In this document: positions 45,392-53,053 of the stretch, piece by piece
Numbering within the stretch: position 1 is the stretch's first letter
Layout of the letters: each line of letters starts with the position of its first letter
From: Anaerolineales bacterium
Lineage (GTDB): Bacteria; Chloroflexota; Anaerolineae; Anaerolineales; Villigracilaceae
NCBI GenBank assembly: GCA_015075725.1
Contig: JABTTV010000001.1
Location: forward strand, 3,587,223 to 3,651,222
DNA length: 64,000 nucleotides
Direction: 5' to 3'
Notes under the pieces: generated by a model
Database searches by the model: none
The model's input: only the letters and a program-made list of their open reading frames with translations
Told to the model about the DNA's origin: nothing
Position numbers and translations under genes: made by a program

Positions 45392-46689
45392 TTTTTCAAA
45401 CCTTTCAATACATCCTCCGGATTTTCAGGATAGGCAGCGACCCAAAGACCCGGATTAAAAAATTGATTTTGCTTCGAACCAAAGATCGACGGCGCAACTT
45501 TCTCCATCGCAGCGAGGGCGGATAGTGAAGCGGAATCGGCAGGCTTGATATGTTTCCCATGAGCCGGGAGGAATCCTTCCGGCTGGAAATCTCCCAACCG
45601 GTTTGCGGGAAACCTGCCGGATTTTATCTGGCAAAGACCCTGCGCCTCCCCGAACAAAGAATCTCCACATCTCTCCAATTCCATTCCGAACCACGAAACA
45701 GCGTCTTCGATCCTTCCGGCCACCAGAAGCAGAAAGCCATAAAGCAGCGAAGAAGAAACCTCGTGGCCAGAAGCCTGCACTCCCTGGCTTGCCAGTTCAA
45801 GCCCTTCCCTTTTCCTTCCGGTGCAAACGTACAGGTCACCAAGGTTCGACAAAACAATGGGCGCCCTTCCCGCTTTTTCACCCAGGTCGGACAATACATT
45901 CTCCGCCTCCCTGTACATCCCGTTGGCATACAAGTTTGCAGACATGCCGATCCACAGATTCACATATTCCGTACCAACAACAGCCCGGCCGTCATACAGG
46001 TCCAGCCCTTCTCTTGCTAAATCGAAGGATCTGTTTCGTTCGCCAATGGACCAGTACAACTTTGTCAACCTGCTTAGCGAAACGAGGAGCTGTTCCTTTT
46101 GCTTTTTCGAGCCCGATTCGTATAAGGGGAGTTCAGCGGAAATGGCTTTCTTCCTTGCATCGATGTCCAAAGGCACGTCCCCGTCCCACCACCACAGCAT
46201 GAGGTGAGGACAAATGGAACGATTCGAAATCGATCTCGAATCGTTGAAAATGATCACCCTGTGCCGGAATGACCAAAAATCGGGGGCAAAGCCCGGGAAG
46301 CAGGAAGCTTCCCTTGACGTCAGCCAAAAAACCATCTTCACTCTGCCTTCCACAAAGGTTTCCCTTTGCATGTTAAGGGCTTTGTAGGATATGGTCTCTT
46401 CCTCATCCAGCGGGTCCAGCAGGTTCGATGCAAAGCAGATCTTCGGTCCCAGAGCCTTGATCGTTGCAACCAGGCTGGTTTCGGGAACCTGGGCAAAGTT
46501 CAACTTCAGGGGTTCTTCAAACCCCATGGATGACAATTTCCTTTCCAGCAGCAATACCGCCCTGGTCTTCACCCAAAAATCATCGCAGACCGCAAATAAA
46601 ATACTAGGTCTATCCCACCTGGAAGCACTCTCCAATTCATCAACAAGAGCCTTTACATTCGCATCAAAAGTTCTTTCGCCTTTGGTCAT
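45388..46689 (-). CDS. Protein with degenerate NTPase-like domain and TPR-like helices
   Basis: 433 residues. The N-terminal domain (about 18-165) matches the N-terminus of the gene at 37113: SRWDRPSILFAVCDDFWVKTRAVLLLERKL in the position of a P-loop, VKMVFWLTSREASCFPGFAPDFWSFRHRVIIF near its end. The middle and C-terminal parts are helical TPR-like units (LDLYDGRAVVGTEYVNLWIG, ENVLSDLGEKAGRAPIVLSNLGDLYVCTG). No intact Walker A, so probably non-catalytic. Its stop overlaps the kinase start and its own start lies 2 bp after the Mrr-like stop. It may link the nuclease and the kinase. The domain family is not one I can name. Confidence 0.65.
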   Translation of the reverse strand: MTKGERTFDANVKALVDELESASRWDRPSILFAVCDDFWVKTRAVLLLERKLSSMGFEEPLKLNFAQVPETSLVATIKALGPKICFASNLLDPLDEEETISYKALNMQRETFVEGRVKMVFWLTSREASCFPGFAPDFWSFRHRVIIFNDSRSISNRSICPHLMLWWWDGDVPLDIDARKKAISAELPLYESGSKKQKEQLLVSLSRLTKLYWSIGERNRSFDLAREGLDLYDGRAVVGTEYVNLWIGMSANLYANGMYREAENVLSDLGEKAGRAPIVLSNLGDLYVCTGRKREGLELASQGVQASGHEVSSSLLYGFLLLVAGRIEDAVSWFGMELERCGDSLFGEAQGLCQIKSGRFPANRLGDFQPEGFLPAHGKHIKPADSASLSALAAMEKVAPSIFGSKQNQFFNPGLWVAAYPENPEDVLKGLKK

Positions 46690-46691
46690 TT

Positions 46692-47546
46692 CTACCTGGG
46701 GTACCCGGCGAGAAAATAGACGATCTTCAGCGGGAAACGCAACAGCGCTTCAGAATCGAGGTCTGAAATATTCCTCACCCACAAGTCGAAAAACGATTCC
46801 AGGCTCAAAAGGGTGATCTTTGATTGTGGATTAGCATTTACAGTCTCATTCAATTCGTTGGCAAATCCCGCTGTGGAAACGATGACGCCGTGGCTGGATG
46901 GCGTGATGGCAGTGACAAAACTCTTGAGGTCCTTTTCCGTGATCGACCTTTCATCATGCCGGACCTGGACAAATATCCGTGTTTCCTTTGAGCCAAGCGG
47001 GTCCTTGTTCACAATTAGATCGATTTGCCCCCGATCCTTATCCGGCGGGGCGGTCCAGATGAGTTGAAATCCCATCGAGGTGAAAAGATCCGCCACCAGG
47101 TTTATGAACTCCCTGCGCTTAAGACCAAGCAGGAACGCTTCGATCTGCTCCCACGCCTTTTCCTCCGCCCTCTCGGCTTCTGCAATAATTCCGGGATTTG
47201 CCACCTTCGTATCTTCAAATTGGCGGATGGCGGCATCATAGAATTCCTGGGCAGATTTATGGGTAAGGCAGGCATTTCTGCCTTCCTCTGTAATGTGCCA
47301 TCTGCCCTTGTTGCTTTTAACGAGCCATCCGGCCTTGACCAGCGGAATGGTTGCCAGCCGGAGGTAACGCTCGTACCTCGGCATATTCGACGGCGGCACA
47401 TATTCCCTTTCATAATCTGTCAGATGGGTTAATTGAGGAATGAAGGCAATGATTTCGGATGCGGGCAGACCGCCAGGCTTGCTCCACAGAAGCTCCAAAA
47501 CAGCCCTGATCAATTCGCCGACACGCTGAGTGGTGATTTTACTCAA
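46692..47546 (-). CDS. Mrr-like restriction endonuclease fold protein
   Basis: 284 residues from a TTG start. N-terminal Mrr-type winged helix (about 8-95: PGGLPASEIIAFI, YERYLRLATIPLVKAGWLVK, KGRWHITEEGR), a linker helix, then the Mrr catalytic domain (about 140-265): FINLVADLFTSMGF, DKDRGQIDLIV, RIFVQVRHDERSI, FVTAITPSSHGVIVSTAGFA. Known Mrr enzymes cut methylated or foreign DNA with D and (E/Q)xK. Here the D is present but the lysine is Arg (QVR), so activity is uncertain. No methylase is nearby, which fits a modification-dependent or regulatory role. In the operon it lies between a membrane protein and the NTPase-like/TPR protein. Confidence 0.72.
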   Translation of the reverse strand: MSKITTQRVGELIRAVLELLWSKPGGLPASEIIAFIPQLTHLTDYEREYVPPSNMPRYERYLRLATIPLVKAGWLVKSNKGRWHITEEGRNACLTHKSAQEFYDAAIRQFEDTKVANPGIIAEAERAEEKAWEQIEAFLLGLKRREFINLVADLFTSMGFQLIWTAPPDKDRGQIDLIVNKDPLGSKETRIFVQVRHDERSITEKDLKSFVTAITPSSHGVIVSTAGFANELNETVNANPQSKITLLSLESFFDLWVRNISDLDSEALLRFPLKIVYFLAGYPR

Positions 47547-47574
47547 ATCCGATCTCTCTCATTTCAAGGATGAC

Positions 47575-48876
47575 TCATCCGAATTCCAGCGGTTTGCGGC
47601 CGGAGAAACGCACGTTGATAAACCGCTTCAAAATATCGAACCAATACGACGCCCCCTGGGCACAAGCGAAGGCGGTGAGAAGGAACCCGGCTAATTTCAC
47701 AGACAGCCATGACCAACCATTCGTAGCTGTTGAATACGTGCCCGGCATCAGGCATATTCGTCCCATTTTAATCCCAATTGGCTGATTTGCAGGGGGAATC
47801 CAGTGACATTCCCCGCCTGCCAGGGGGGCTGTATCGAACTTCCAACCAATGGGGAATTCGGAGAGGTCGCTCAGGATGGATTCAGGGCTTAAGTCAAGCG
47901 GGGAACCGGTTGATCCAGTTATTCTTGACTCCGCGATCGTTTGCAGCACCTGACGTAACGCAGCGTTTTTCCATGCATTTCCGGCAAATTCAAGACTGTC
48001 GAGATTGAAAAGGAGGGCACCACAAATCCCAATAAGAAAAGCAGCCCATTGGGTCTTTCGTTTGTAGTGGCCCGAGAGCCGGTCCATGGATGCGTTGTAC
48101 CATTTTTCCAACTCGGATTTCAGATGATCGGTCAACGAAGGACCGTGCCCTCCGCCAGCAGGGACAGAGGCGGGCATAAGGCTCCCAAATAACGTCTTGA
48201 GTTTGGGCGAGATGGTGCCAATGACCATCATGCCTTCCACCAGATCGAGATCTCCGCCATCCCCGGCTGCCTCCACATGATGGAGGGATTTCAATTGTTC
48301 GAGACTTTTATCCCTTTGCAGATTGATATTTGTCAACGCAGCGGAAATGTCGTCAGCCAGCTCGGGGAATGTTTCCGCCAGGTTTTGCAAATTCCTTTCA
48401 GCGGTTGCAGCCACCAGATTGGTAAACGCTTCATTCGGTTTTTCTCCGATGGGCTCGTCGAGAGAGCAAAGGGCAAGGATCCTGTCGAAATCCGATGAGG
48501 CAGCAGACCGACGGCGCTTGTCCTTTATTACCGAAATCTTTGCTGACAGCCATTGAAGGTTGTAGCTCAGAAAGAACAATTCGTGATCGGCGGAGTGAAG
48601 AATATTGATTATGGCGGAAGAGAACTGGCTGGCGGGAATATATGACGGCATGCGGCGATTCTCCCCGCCGCCGACATGCAGCCCCTGGATGAGCGGATGC
48701 CGATAAAAGTAAAATGTCAAACCTTCACTGCCAAAGATCTTACGAATTCCCCCGTAAAGGTCCTTCGACCGCCATTGAAGAGAGGACGCCACCCATTCCA
48801 ATGCCTGCATGGTCAGCCCGCTCAACAGGTACCAATACAGCAACAATGCAATTATGAGCTCAAAGACCGGCGTCAT
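47575..48876 (-). CDS. Uncharacterised membrane protein of a widespread family
   Basis: 433 residues. N-terminal helix (ELIIALLLYWYLLSGLTMQALEWV), then FYRHPLIQGL and SYIPASQFSSAII, typical phrases of a widespread family of unknown function; a soluble middle; a second helix (AAFLIGICGALLFNLDSLEF); and a C-terminal helix in WSWLSVKLAGFLLTAFACAQGASYWFDILKRFINVR, matching the family ending GAPFWFDxLxKxxNVR. Probably anchors something at the inner membrane. It starts 27 bp after the IS200-like gene and ends 28 bp before the Mrr-like gene. No enzymatic motif seen. Confidence 0.6.
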   Translation of the reverse strand: MTPVFELIIALLLYWYLLSGLTMQALEWVASSLQWRSKDLYGGIRKIFGSEGLTFYFYRHPLIQGLHVGGGENRRMPSYIPASQFSSAIINILHSADHELFFLSYNLQWLSAKISVIKDKRRRSAASSDFDRILALCSLDEPIGEKPNEAFTNLVAATAERNLQNLAETFPELADDISAALTNINLQRDKSLEQLKSLHHVEAAGDGGDLDLVEGMMVIGTISPKLKTLFGSLMPASVPAGGGHGPSLTDHLKSELEKWYNASMDRLSGHYKRKTQWAAFLIGICGALLFNLDSLEFAGNAWKNAALRQVLQTIAESRITGSTGSPLDLSPESILSDLSEFPIGWKFDTAPLAGGECHWIPPANQPIGIKMGRICLMPGTYSTATNGWSWLSVKLAGFLLTAFACAQGASYWFDILKRFINVRFSGRKPLEFG

Positions 48877-48903
48877 TGGGGTTCTCTAGTGCTTATTTCG
48901 ATG

Positions 48904-49422
48904 TCATCGCTTCCAAAAGTTGAATCCCTGCTGGCTTCTTGCGATGTTGATGAACTCCTCGATCATGGGCGCGGGATGGGGTTGTTTTCCCGCCAGGATC
49001 AGGTTGGCTGGCGCCCAGAAATCGTCCGATTGATTGTCCTTCCTGTACCTTGGGAACTCTTCGAATATCTGGCTGGAGGTCGACTTCCGAATGTTGCGGA
49101 TGAACTGAGCGGGTGAATTGGTCATGGATACGCTCATCCCCCAATGGAAATATGCAGGCTGAATGTCGATCATCTCCAGTTTCCATGCAAATGAGATACA
49201 GATCTTTTGCATCCAATCGGTGAGATATGAGGTGATATCCCCCACCAGAAGATGGTTATGGAAACGCGGAATCAACAGACAGGCATACGATATTTCATAG
49301 GGGTTGCTGTCCACATACTTAAATTCAAAATCGGAATCCGGTCTTTTGTCAATACGCCCCAAAAACCTATTGAAATAGGTCGTCTTTCTATTATCCTGGT
49401 CGATTTGATTATCGGATTCCAT
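48904..49422 (-). CDS. IS200/REP-transposase-like protein lacking catalytic residues (possibly domesticated)
   Basis: 172 residues. The fold pattern of Y1/HUH transposases (TnpA of IS200/IS605, RAYT) is visible: YACLLIPRFHNHLLVGDI, IQPAYFHWGMSVS in the place of the HUH motif (PxHVHLLV), QFIRNIRKSTSSQIFEEFPRY, FWAPANLILAGKQP, and IEEFINIARSQQG where the catalytic Tyr helix lies (YIxxQ). The HUH pair is reduced to one His (YFHW) and the Tyr is Phe, so strand cleavage is not expected. No IS ends flank it. It is the first gene of an operon with a membrane protein, an Mrr-like nuclease and a histidine kinase. The likely role is binding hairpin DNA or RNA; this is inference. Confidence 0.5.
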   Translation of the reverse strand: MESDNQIDQDNRKTTYFNRFLGRIDKRPDSDFEFKYVDSNPYEISYACLLIPRFHNHLLVGDITSYLTDWMQKICISFAWKLEMIDIQPAYFHWGMSVSMTNSPAQFIRNIRKSTSSQIFEEFPRYRKDNQSDDFWAPANLILAGKQPHPAPMIEEFINIARSQQGFNFWKR

Positions 49423-49657
49423 TGTTCAAGGGTCCTGCCCGAGCCTTCCCTGCAATATGTCGACAGAATTTGTATGGACAATAAGATTAATAATGTAGCT
49501 ACCGCTAAAGTTACTTTCCCGTCTGCGTATAATTTTAAATTGATTTTACAATGAAATTGAAATCTTACTACTTACAATAATGCAAGGTGGATTTGTAAAA
49601 ATACCTTCCCGGCAGGGACTGAAGGGGTATTGCCGTGAACCTTTAAATTTAATATTA

Positions 49658-50530
49658 TTATTGATCTGCGGGAATCAGCCATTCGCTTTTAGCGGCATAC
49701 AAGTTCTCGAACGAACGCATCAGCCTTTTCGAATACTCACCCACCTTGCCCAGCCCAACCGGCTTATCGTCGATTCTCACGATGGAGACCACGCCCCGCG
49801 AACTGGATGTGAGAAACGCTTCGTCGAAATCTTCATCCATGCTTGGCGGGCGGTATTCGATGGTCATTCCCTCCCCTCTTGCAAGTTTCAATATGGCACG
49901 TCTCGTCACGCCGAGGAGGATACCCCTTTGGGCGGTGATGAGTTTAGCGGCAGGTCTCGCGCCTCTCACTTTGCTCGCGGCAGGGTTATGCATTATGACA
50001 TAAAAATTCGACGTCATGCCTTCCAGTATCCTTCCATGATGAGCCAACAGAATTTCAAACACATCACCTTTAACGAGTTTCCGCAGTTCGGCGCTTTGGG
50101 TGATGAAATCGGTGCCTTTGATGCGCGGATCGTGGCGCGCCATTTCTGTGGTGACGACATGAACGCCTTTTTCATACACGGAAGCCGGCAAAGGTGAAAA
50201 TGGCTGGATGCCGATGAACACGTCGCCGGTATCCCTGGTCAGGATCAGTCTGATGCGGGATTCATCCGGCAGGTTTGTCTGCGCGAAACCTGCGATATAT
50301 ACACGCAAGAGTTTTTCATCGACCGAGGGATGAATACGTAAATCTTTGATCGGATCGTAGAGTCTCTTCAGGTGGGAGGTCAACCCGAGGACTCGCTTCC
50401 CGCCGGAATGGGTGGTAAAGGTGGTATAAAAACCTTCTGAAAGACGACCCGTCAACTCGTCGAGGGAGGAGGCGGAGAAATCGAGGGGGAAGCTCCCTTT
50501 TCTTGTAAGTCGATAACCCTGGATTGGCAT
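49658..50530 (-). CDS. PLP-dependent class IV aminotransferase (branched-chain aminotransferase/aminodeoxychorismate lyase-like)
   Basis: 290 residues from ATG 50530 (MPIQGYRLTRKGSFPLDFSA), chosen because TATAAT lies 6 bp before it; a longer frame upstream has no support. The fold type IV pattern is present: EGFYTTFTTHSGGKRVLGLTSHLKRL, RIRLILTRD, catalytic Lys in DPRIKGTDFITQSAELRK, and EGMTSNFYVIM with the cofactor-binding loop; GILLGVTRRAILKLARG near the end. Branched-chain aminotransferase and aminodeoxychorismate lyase share these motifs, and the sequence does not decide between them. No biosynthetic genes lie beside it. Divergent from the gene at 50615. Confidence 0.78.
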   Translation of the reverse strand: MPIQGYRLTRKGSFPLDFSASSLDELTGRLSEGFYTTFTTHSGGKRVLGLTSHLKRLYDPIKDLRIHPSVDEKLLRVYIAGFAQTNLPDESRIRLILTRDTGDVFIGIQPFSPLPASVYEKGVHVVTTEMARHDPRIKGTDFITQSAELRKLVKGDVFEILLAHHGRILEGMTSNFYVIMHNPAASKVRGARPAAKLITAQRGILLGVTRRAILKLARGEGMTIEYRPPSMDEDFDEAFLTSSSRGVVSIVRIDDKPVGLGKVGEYSKRLMRSFENLYAAKSEWLIPADQ

Positions 50531-50536
50531 GCATCC

Positions 50537-50542
50537 ATTATA
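50537..50542 (-). promoter_or_regulatory. -10 TATAAT, leaderless promoter of the aminotransferase gene
   Basis: Minus-strand TATAAT at 50542-50537, six bases before ATG 50530. Confidence 0.5.
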
Positions 50543-50601
50543 AATCGCGCACCTAACAAATTTGCAAGATGGTATGAAATGACCGCCAAACGAACGTGAA
50601 A

Positions 50602-50607
50602 TATAAT
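50602..50607 (+). promoter_or_regulatory. -10 TATAAT, leaderless promoter of the 812-residue gene
   Basis: TATAAT seven bases before ATG 50615; ATGACC at 50579-50584, with 17-bp spacing, may be the -35. Part of a divergent promoter pair. Confidence 0.5.
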
Positions 50608-50614
50608 TCAAGAG

Positions 50615-53053
50615 ATGGGACTCGATACTGCTTCGGTCAAACGAGCGTCGGAACTGACCGCCGCAAACCTGCGAACGGTAGCCAAGAGCATCTCCGTCCA
50701 GCAACTATCCCGGTTGACCCTTCCGGAGATCGAGGCGGTGGTGCAATTGGTCTCGCGCGTCATCCCGGCTGGGAACGTGCCCGGCATGATCTTGAGCGGG
50801 CTGGCGCGGCTCCCGGGCAGACGAATCCCCGCACAGAAATTGCAGCAGGATGTGACGGCTTTATTCAGCGGTGTGGAACAGATCCTCGACCGGGCTGTAT
50901 ATGCCGCCTTCTTCGCCGGACCCGCCGCCGTGCTTTGGGGATACCAGAATCTGTTGAGGCTGGCAGGCAAAGATCCCGAGTCTGCCTTCCCGGAGGGGAT
51001 GTGGCAATTCTATTCCGAGTACGCATTGCGCGAGGATACGGCGCGGCACACGAACGAAACACACGGATTCGATTCCATTCTCAATGAGCATGAGATCCGG
51101 CTCGATAAAACCGACCGGGTAACCGCCTGGTTCATGGCTGCCATCACCTGCCTGTCACAGTATCCCGCTCTGCTCGAGAATGAGTGGCGGGAGCGGGTGT
51201 CGATATCACTGCTCGAAAAAGCCATGCGGAGAACCGGCCTGGAAACAAAGAAACCGAAGGTCATTCTGCGCGAGTGGGAAAGTCAACGTCCTTATGTGCG
51301 GGGCGAAGACGGCGCATTATTCGATTACCCCACCTATCGCCGGATGAAGTTCGAAGAGTTTCTGTTCACACGTTCGCAGACACTGCCCAAAGCTGTGGGA
51401 AATGCCTGGCAGACGGCGTTGAAACGTGCCGAGGAGCAGGAGTTGGATGCCTACAAAAAACAAATGTCCATCCTTGCCACGCTCGAGCCGGGACTTTATG
51501 GAGAGACGCGAGAAACATACGATCTTAAGGATGCCAAAATCGGAATCATCCACAACGACGGCTATTATCTTCTGCCGGTTTGCGACGAGGCGGGAAACCT
51601 GCTGGATGTGAACACCGCTCGTTCGCAGGTCGCGGCATTGCTCTCCGCGCCGTTCGTTGCACATTCACAGATCGCACCGCTGGCAAAGGTCAAACGCGCT
51701 GCACTGGCGAGCCTGCGCTCCAAACTCAGCCCGGAACTGGTAAGCGACCTGGATAACCTCAAGTTTGCGCCGATCCTTATCTCGACCGATCTCCGTTCCC
51801 GGGCGCTTCCGCTTTCTGAATTGCGCCAAACGGAACGCGGCATCGGCTCACACGCGCTGACGATCTTTGATACCGGCGAGACATTCGTCTTTGACCAATC
51901 GCACATCTTCTTCGATGGCGCGTGGGGCACAGCGCTTTCCGAGATCATGACCAATGAAGCGTTATCCTGGGCAAGATACCTGAGCCTGGTGCCTCCAGCG
52001 GAGCCTGCCAAAACCCGAATTTATACATCGCTCAGGCTTCAACTCTCCCCCGCCGACCTGGATCTGGTCAGGCAGGCGCCGTACGCCGCCCAGGAGGCGG
52101 GGGCGGAAACCGATAAAGTGGATATCAAAGCCTGCCTGGCTCTGCGGAAGGAATTCAAACAACGCAGCGAAGAGATCGAACTGACCGTGAACGACCTGCT
52201 GGTCTTATATCGCGCCATTCATGCCGCCACGTACGTGCCGTCCAGGCGTTTGTCGGAAGAGATCAAAAAACTTTCGACGACCCAGCCCGATCTTTCCGCT
52301 GTCCTTCATCAGCTCGTGGAGGAAGGGAGCCGTACCAATCCATCCATCCTGATCCCGATGGATGCCAGTCTTAAAGCCCCACGCGAGCGGGTCTTCCCGA
52401 TGTGCATGGAAGTCCCTCTCGCTGAATTGAACCTGCCCACCATCCATGAACAGACTTTGAACCTGCTGGACACTCTCGAGGAAACACCCGAAGACGATCG
52501 AGCCACGATCATCGACAGATTCGCCACGACGCAGCGGGAATATCTCGCCCTGCTGCAGGGATTAGGCGCTTACTTTTCGCGCGCAAAAGCTATGGCGGTG
52601 CAAGGCGAGAGCGCAGCCACCGGGGCGATCAAACTTTTGGCTCACCTGCCGCCGCCCCTTCAGAGGTTACTTGACAGGATCCCCGAGCGATTCGAAGTTC
52701 TGAACAACATCATCAAAGGGCGTGAAGTCGTCTCGAACGTGGGCGCGGTACCTCCAGGCAGTACGCTAACCCGCTTCATGACCGCCAAGGACGATAATCA
52801 ACAGAAGCAGCTCGCCTGGGGTATCATTACAGATGCACAAAGCGTCCTGCACATTCACCTGAGAGACTTCAGACCGCATGTGAACACACTTTTTCGCAGC
52901 GGACGCAAAGACCTTGCCGCTCTCATCGCACGCGACTATCTGGACGCCTATGCCGAAGGATTCAATCGTTACATCCGCGACCTTTCACGCATCACCACCG
53001 CCAGCCGGAGATCCATGTCGAAGCTACTGAACAAAGGAAATTCCGTGCAATGA
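50615..53053 (+). CDS. Unknown large protein coupled to a Ser/Thr kinase
   Basis: 812 residues. No signal peptide; a single possible hydrophobic segment near residues 90-110 (AVYAAFFAGPAAVLWGY). Mostly helical with many charged residues; the conserved-looking stretches are ETHGFDSI, FVFDQSHIFFDGAWGTALSEI and PMCMEVPLAELNLP. I do not recognise a domain. The phrase HIFFDG with DQSH may mark an acyltransferase-like or choline/carnitine acyltransferase-type HxxxD site, which would be worth testing. It ends 4 bp inside the Ser/Thr kinase gene (ATGA), so it is likely a partner or substrate of the kinase. Leaderless promoter upstream. Confidence 0.6.
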   Translation: MGLDTASVKRASELTAANLRTVAKSISVQQLSRLTLPEIEAVVQLVSRVIPAGNVPGMILSGLARLPGRRIPAQKLQQDVTALFSGVEQILDRAVYAAFFAGPAAVLWGYQNLLRLAGKDPESAFPEGMWQFYSEYALREDTARHTNETHGFDSILNEHEIRLDKTDRVTAWFMAAITCLSQYPALLENEWRERVSISLLEKAMRRTGLETKKPKVILREWESQRPYVRGEDGALFDYPTYRRMKFEEFLFTRSQTLPKAVGNAWQTALKRAEEQELDAYKKQMSILATLEPGLYGETRETYDLKDAKIGIIHNDGYYLLPVCDEAGNLLDVNTARSQVAALLSAPFVAHSQIAPLAKVKRAALASLRSKLSPELVSDLDNLKFAPILISTDLRSRALPLSELRQTERGIGSHALTIFDTGETFVFDQSHIFFDGAWGTALSEIMTNEALSWARYLSLVPPAEPAKTRIYTSLRLQLSPADLDLVRQAPYAAQEAGAETDKVDIKACLALRKEFKQRSEEIELTVNDLLVLYRAIHAATYVPSRRLSEEIKKLSTTQPDLSAVLHQLVEEGSRTNPSILIPMDASLKAPRERVFPMCMEVPLAELNLPTIHEQTLNLLDTLEETPEDDRATIIDRFATTQREYLALLQGLGAYFSRAKAMAVQGESAATGAIKLLAHLPPPLQRLLDRIPERFEVLNNIIKGREVVSNVGAVPPGSTLTRFMTAKDDNQQKQLAWGIITDAQSVLHIHLRDFRPHVNTLFRSGRKDLAALIARDYLDAYAEGFNRYIRDLSRITTASRRSMSKLLNKGNSVQ

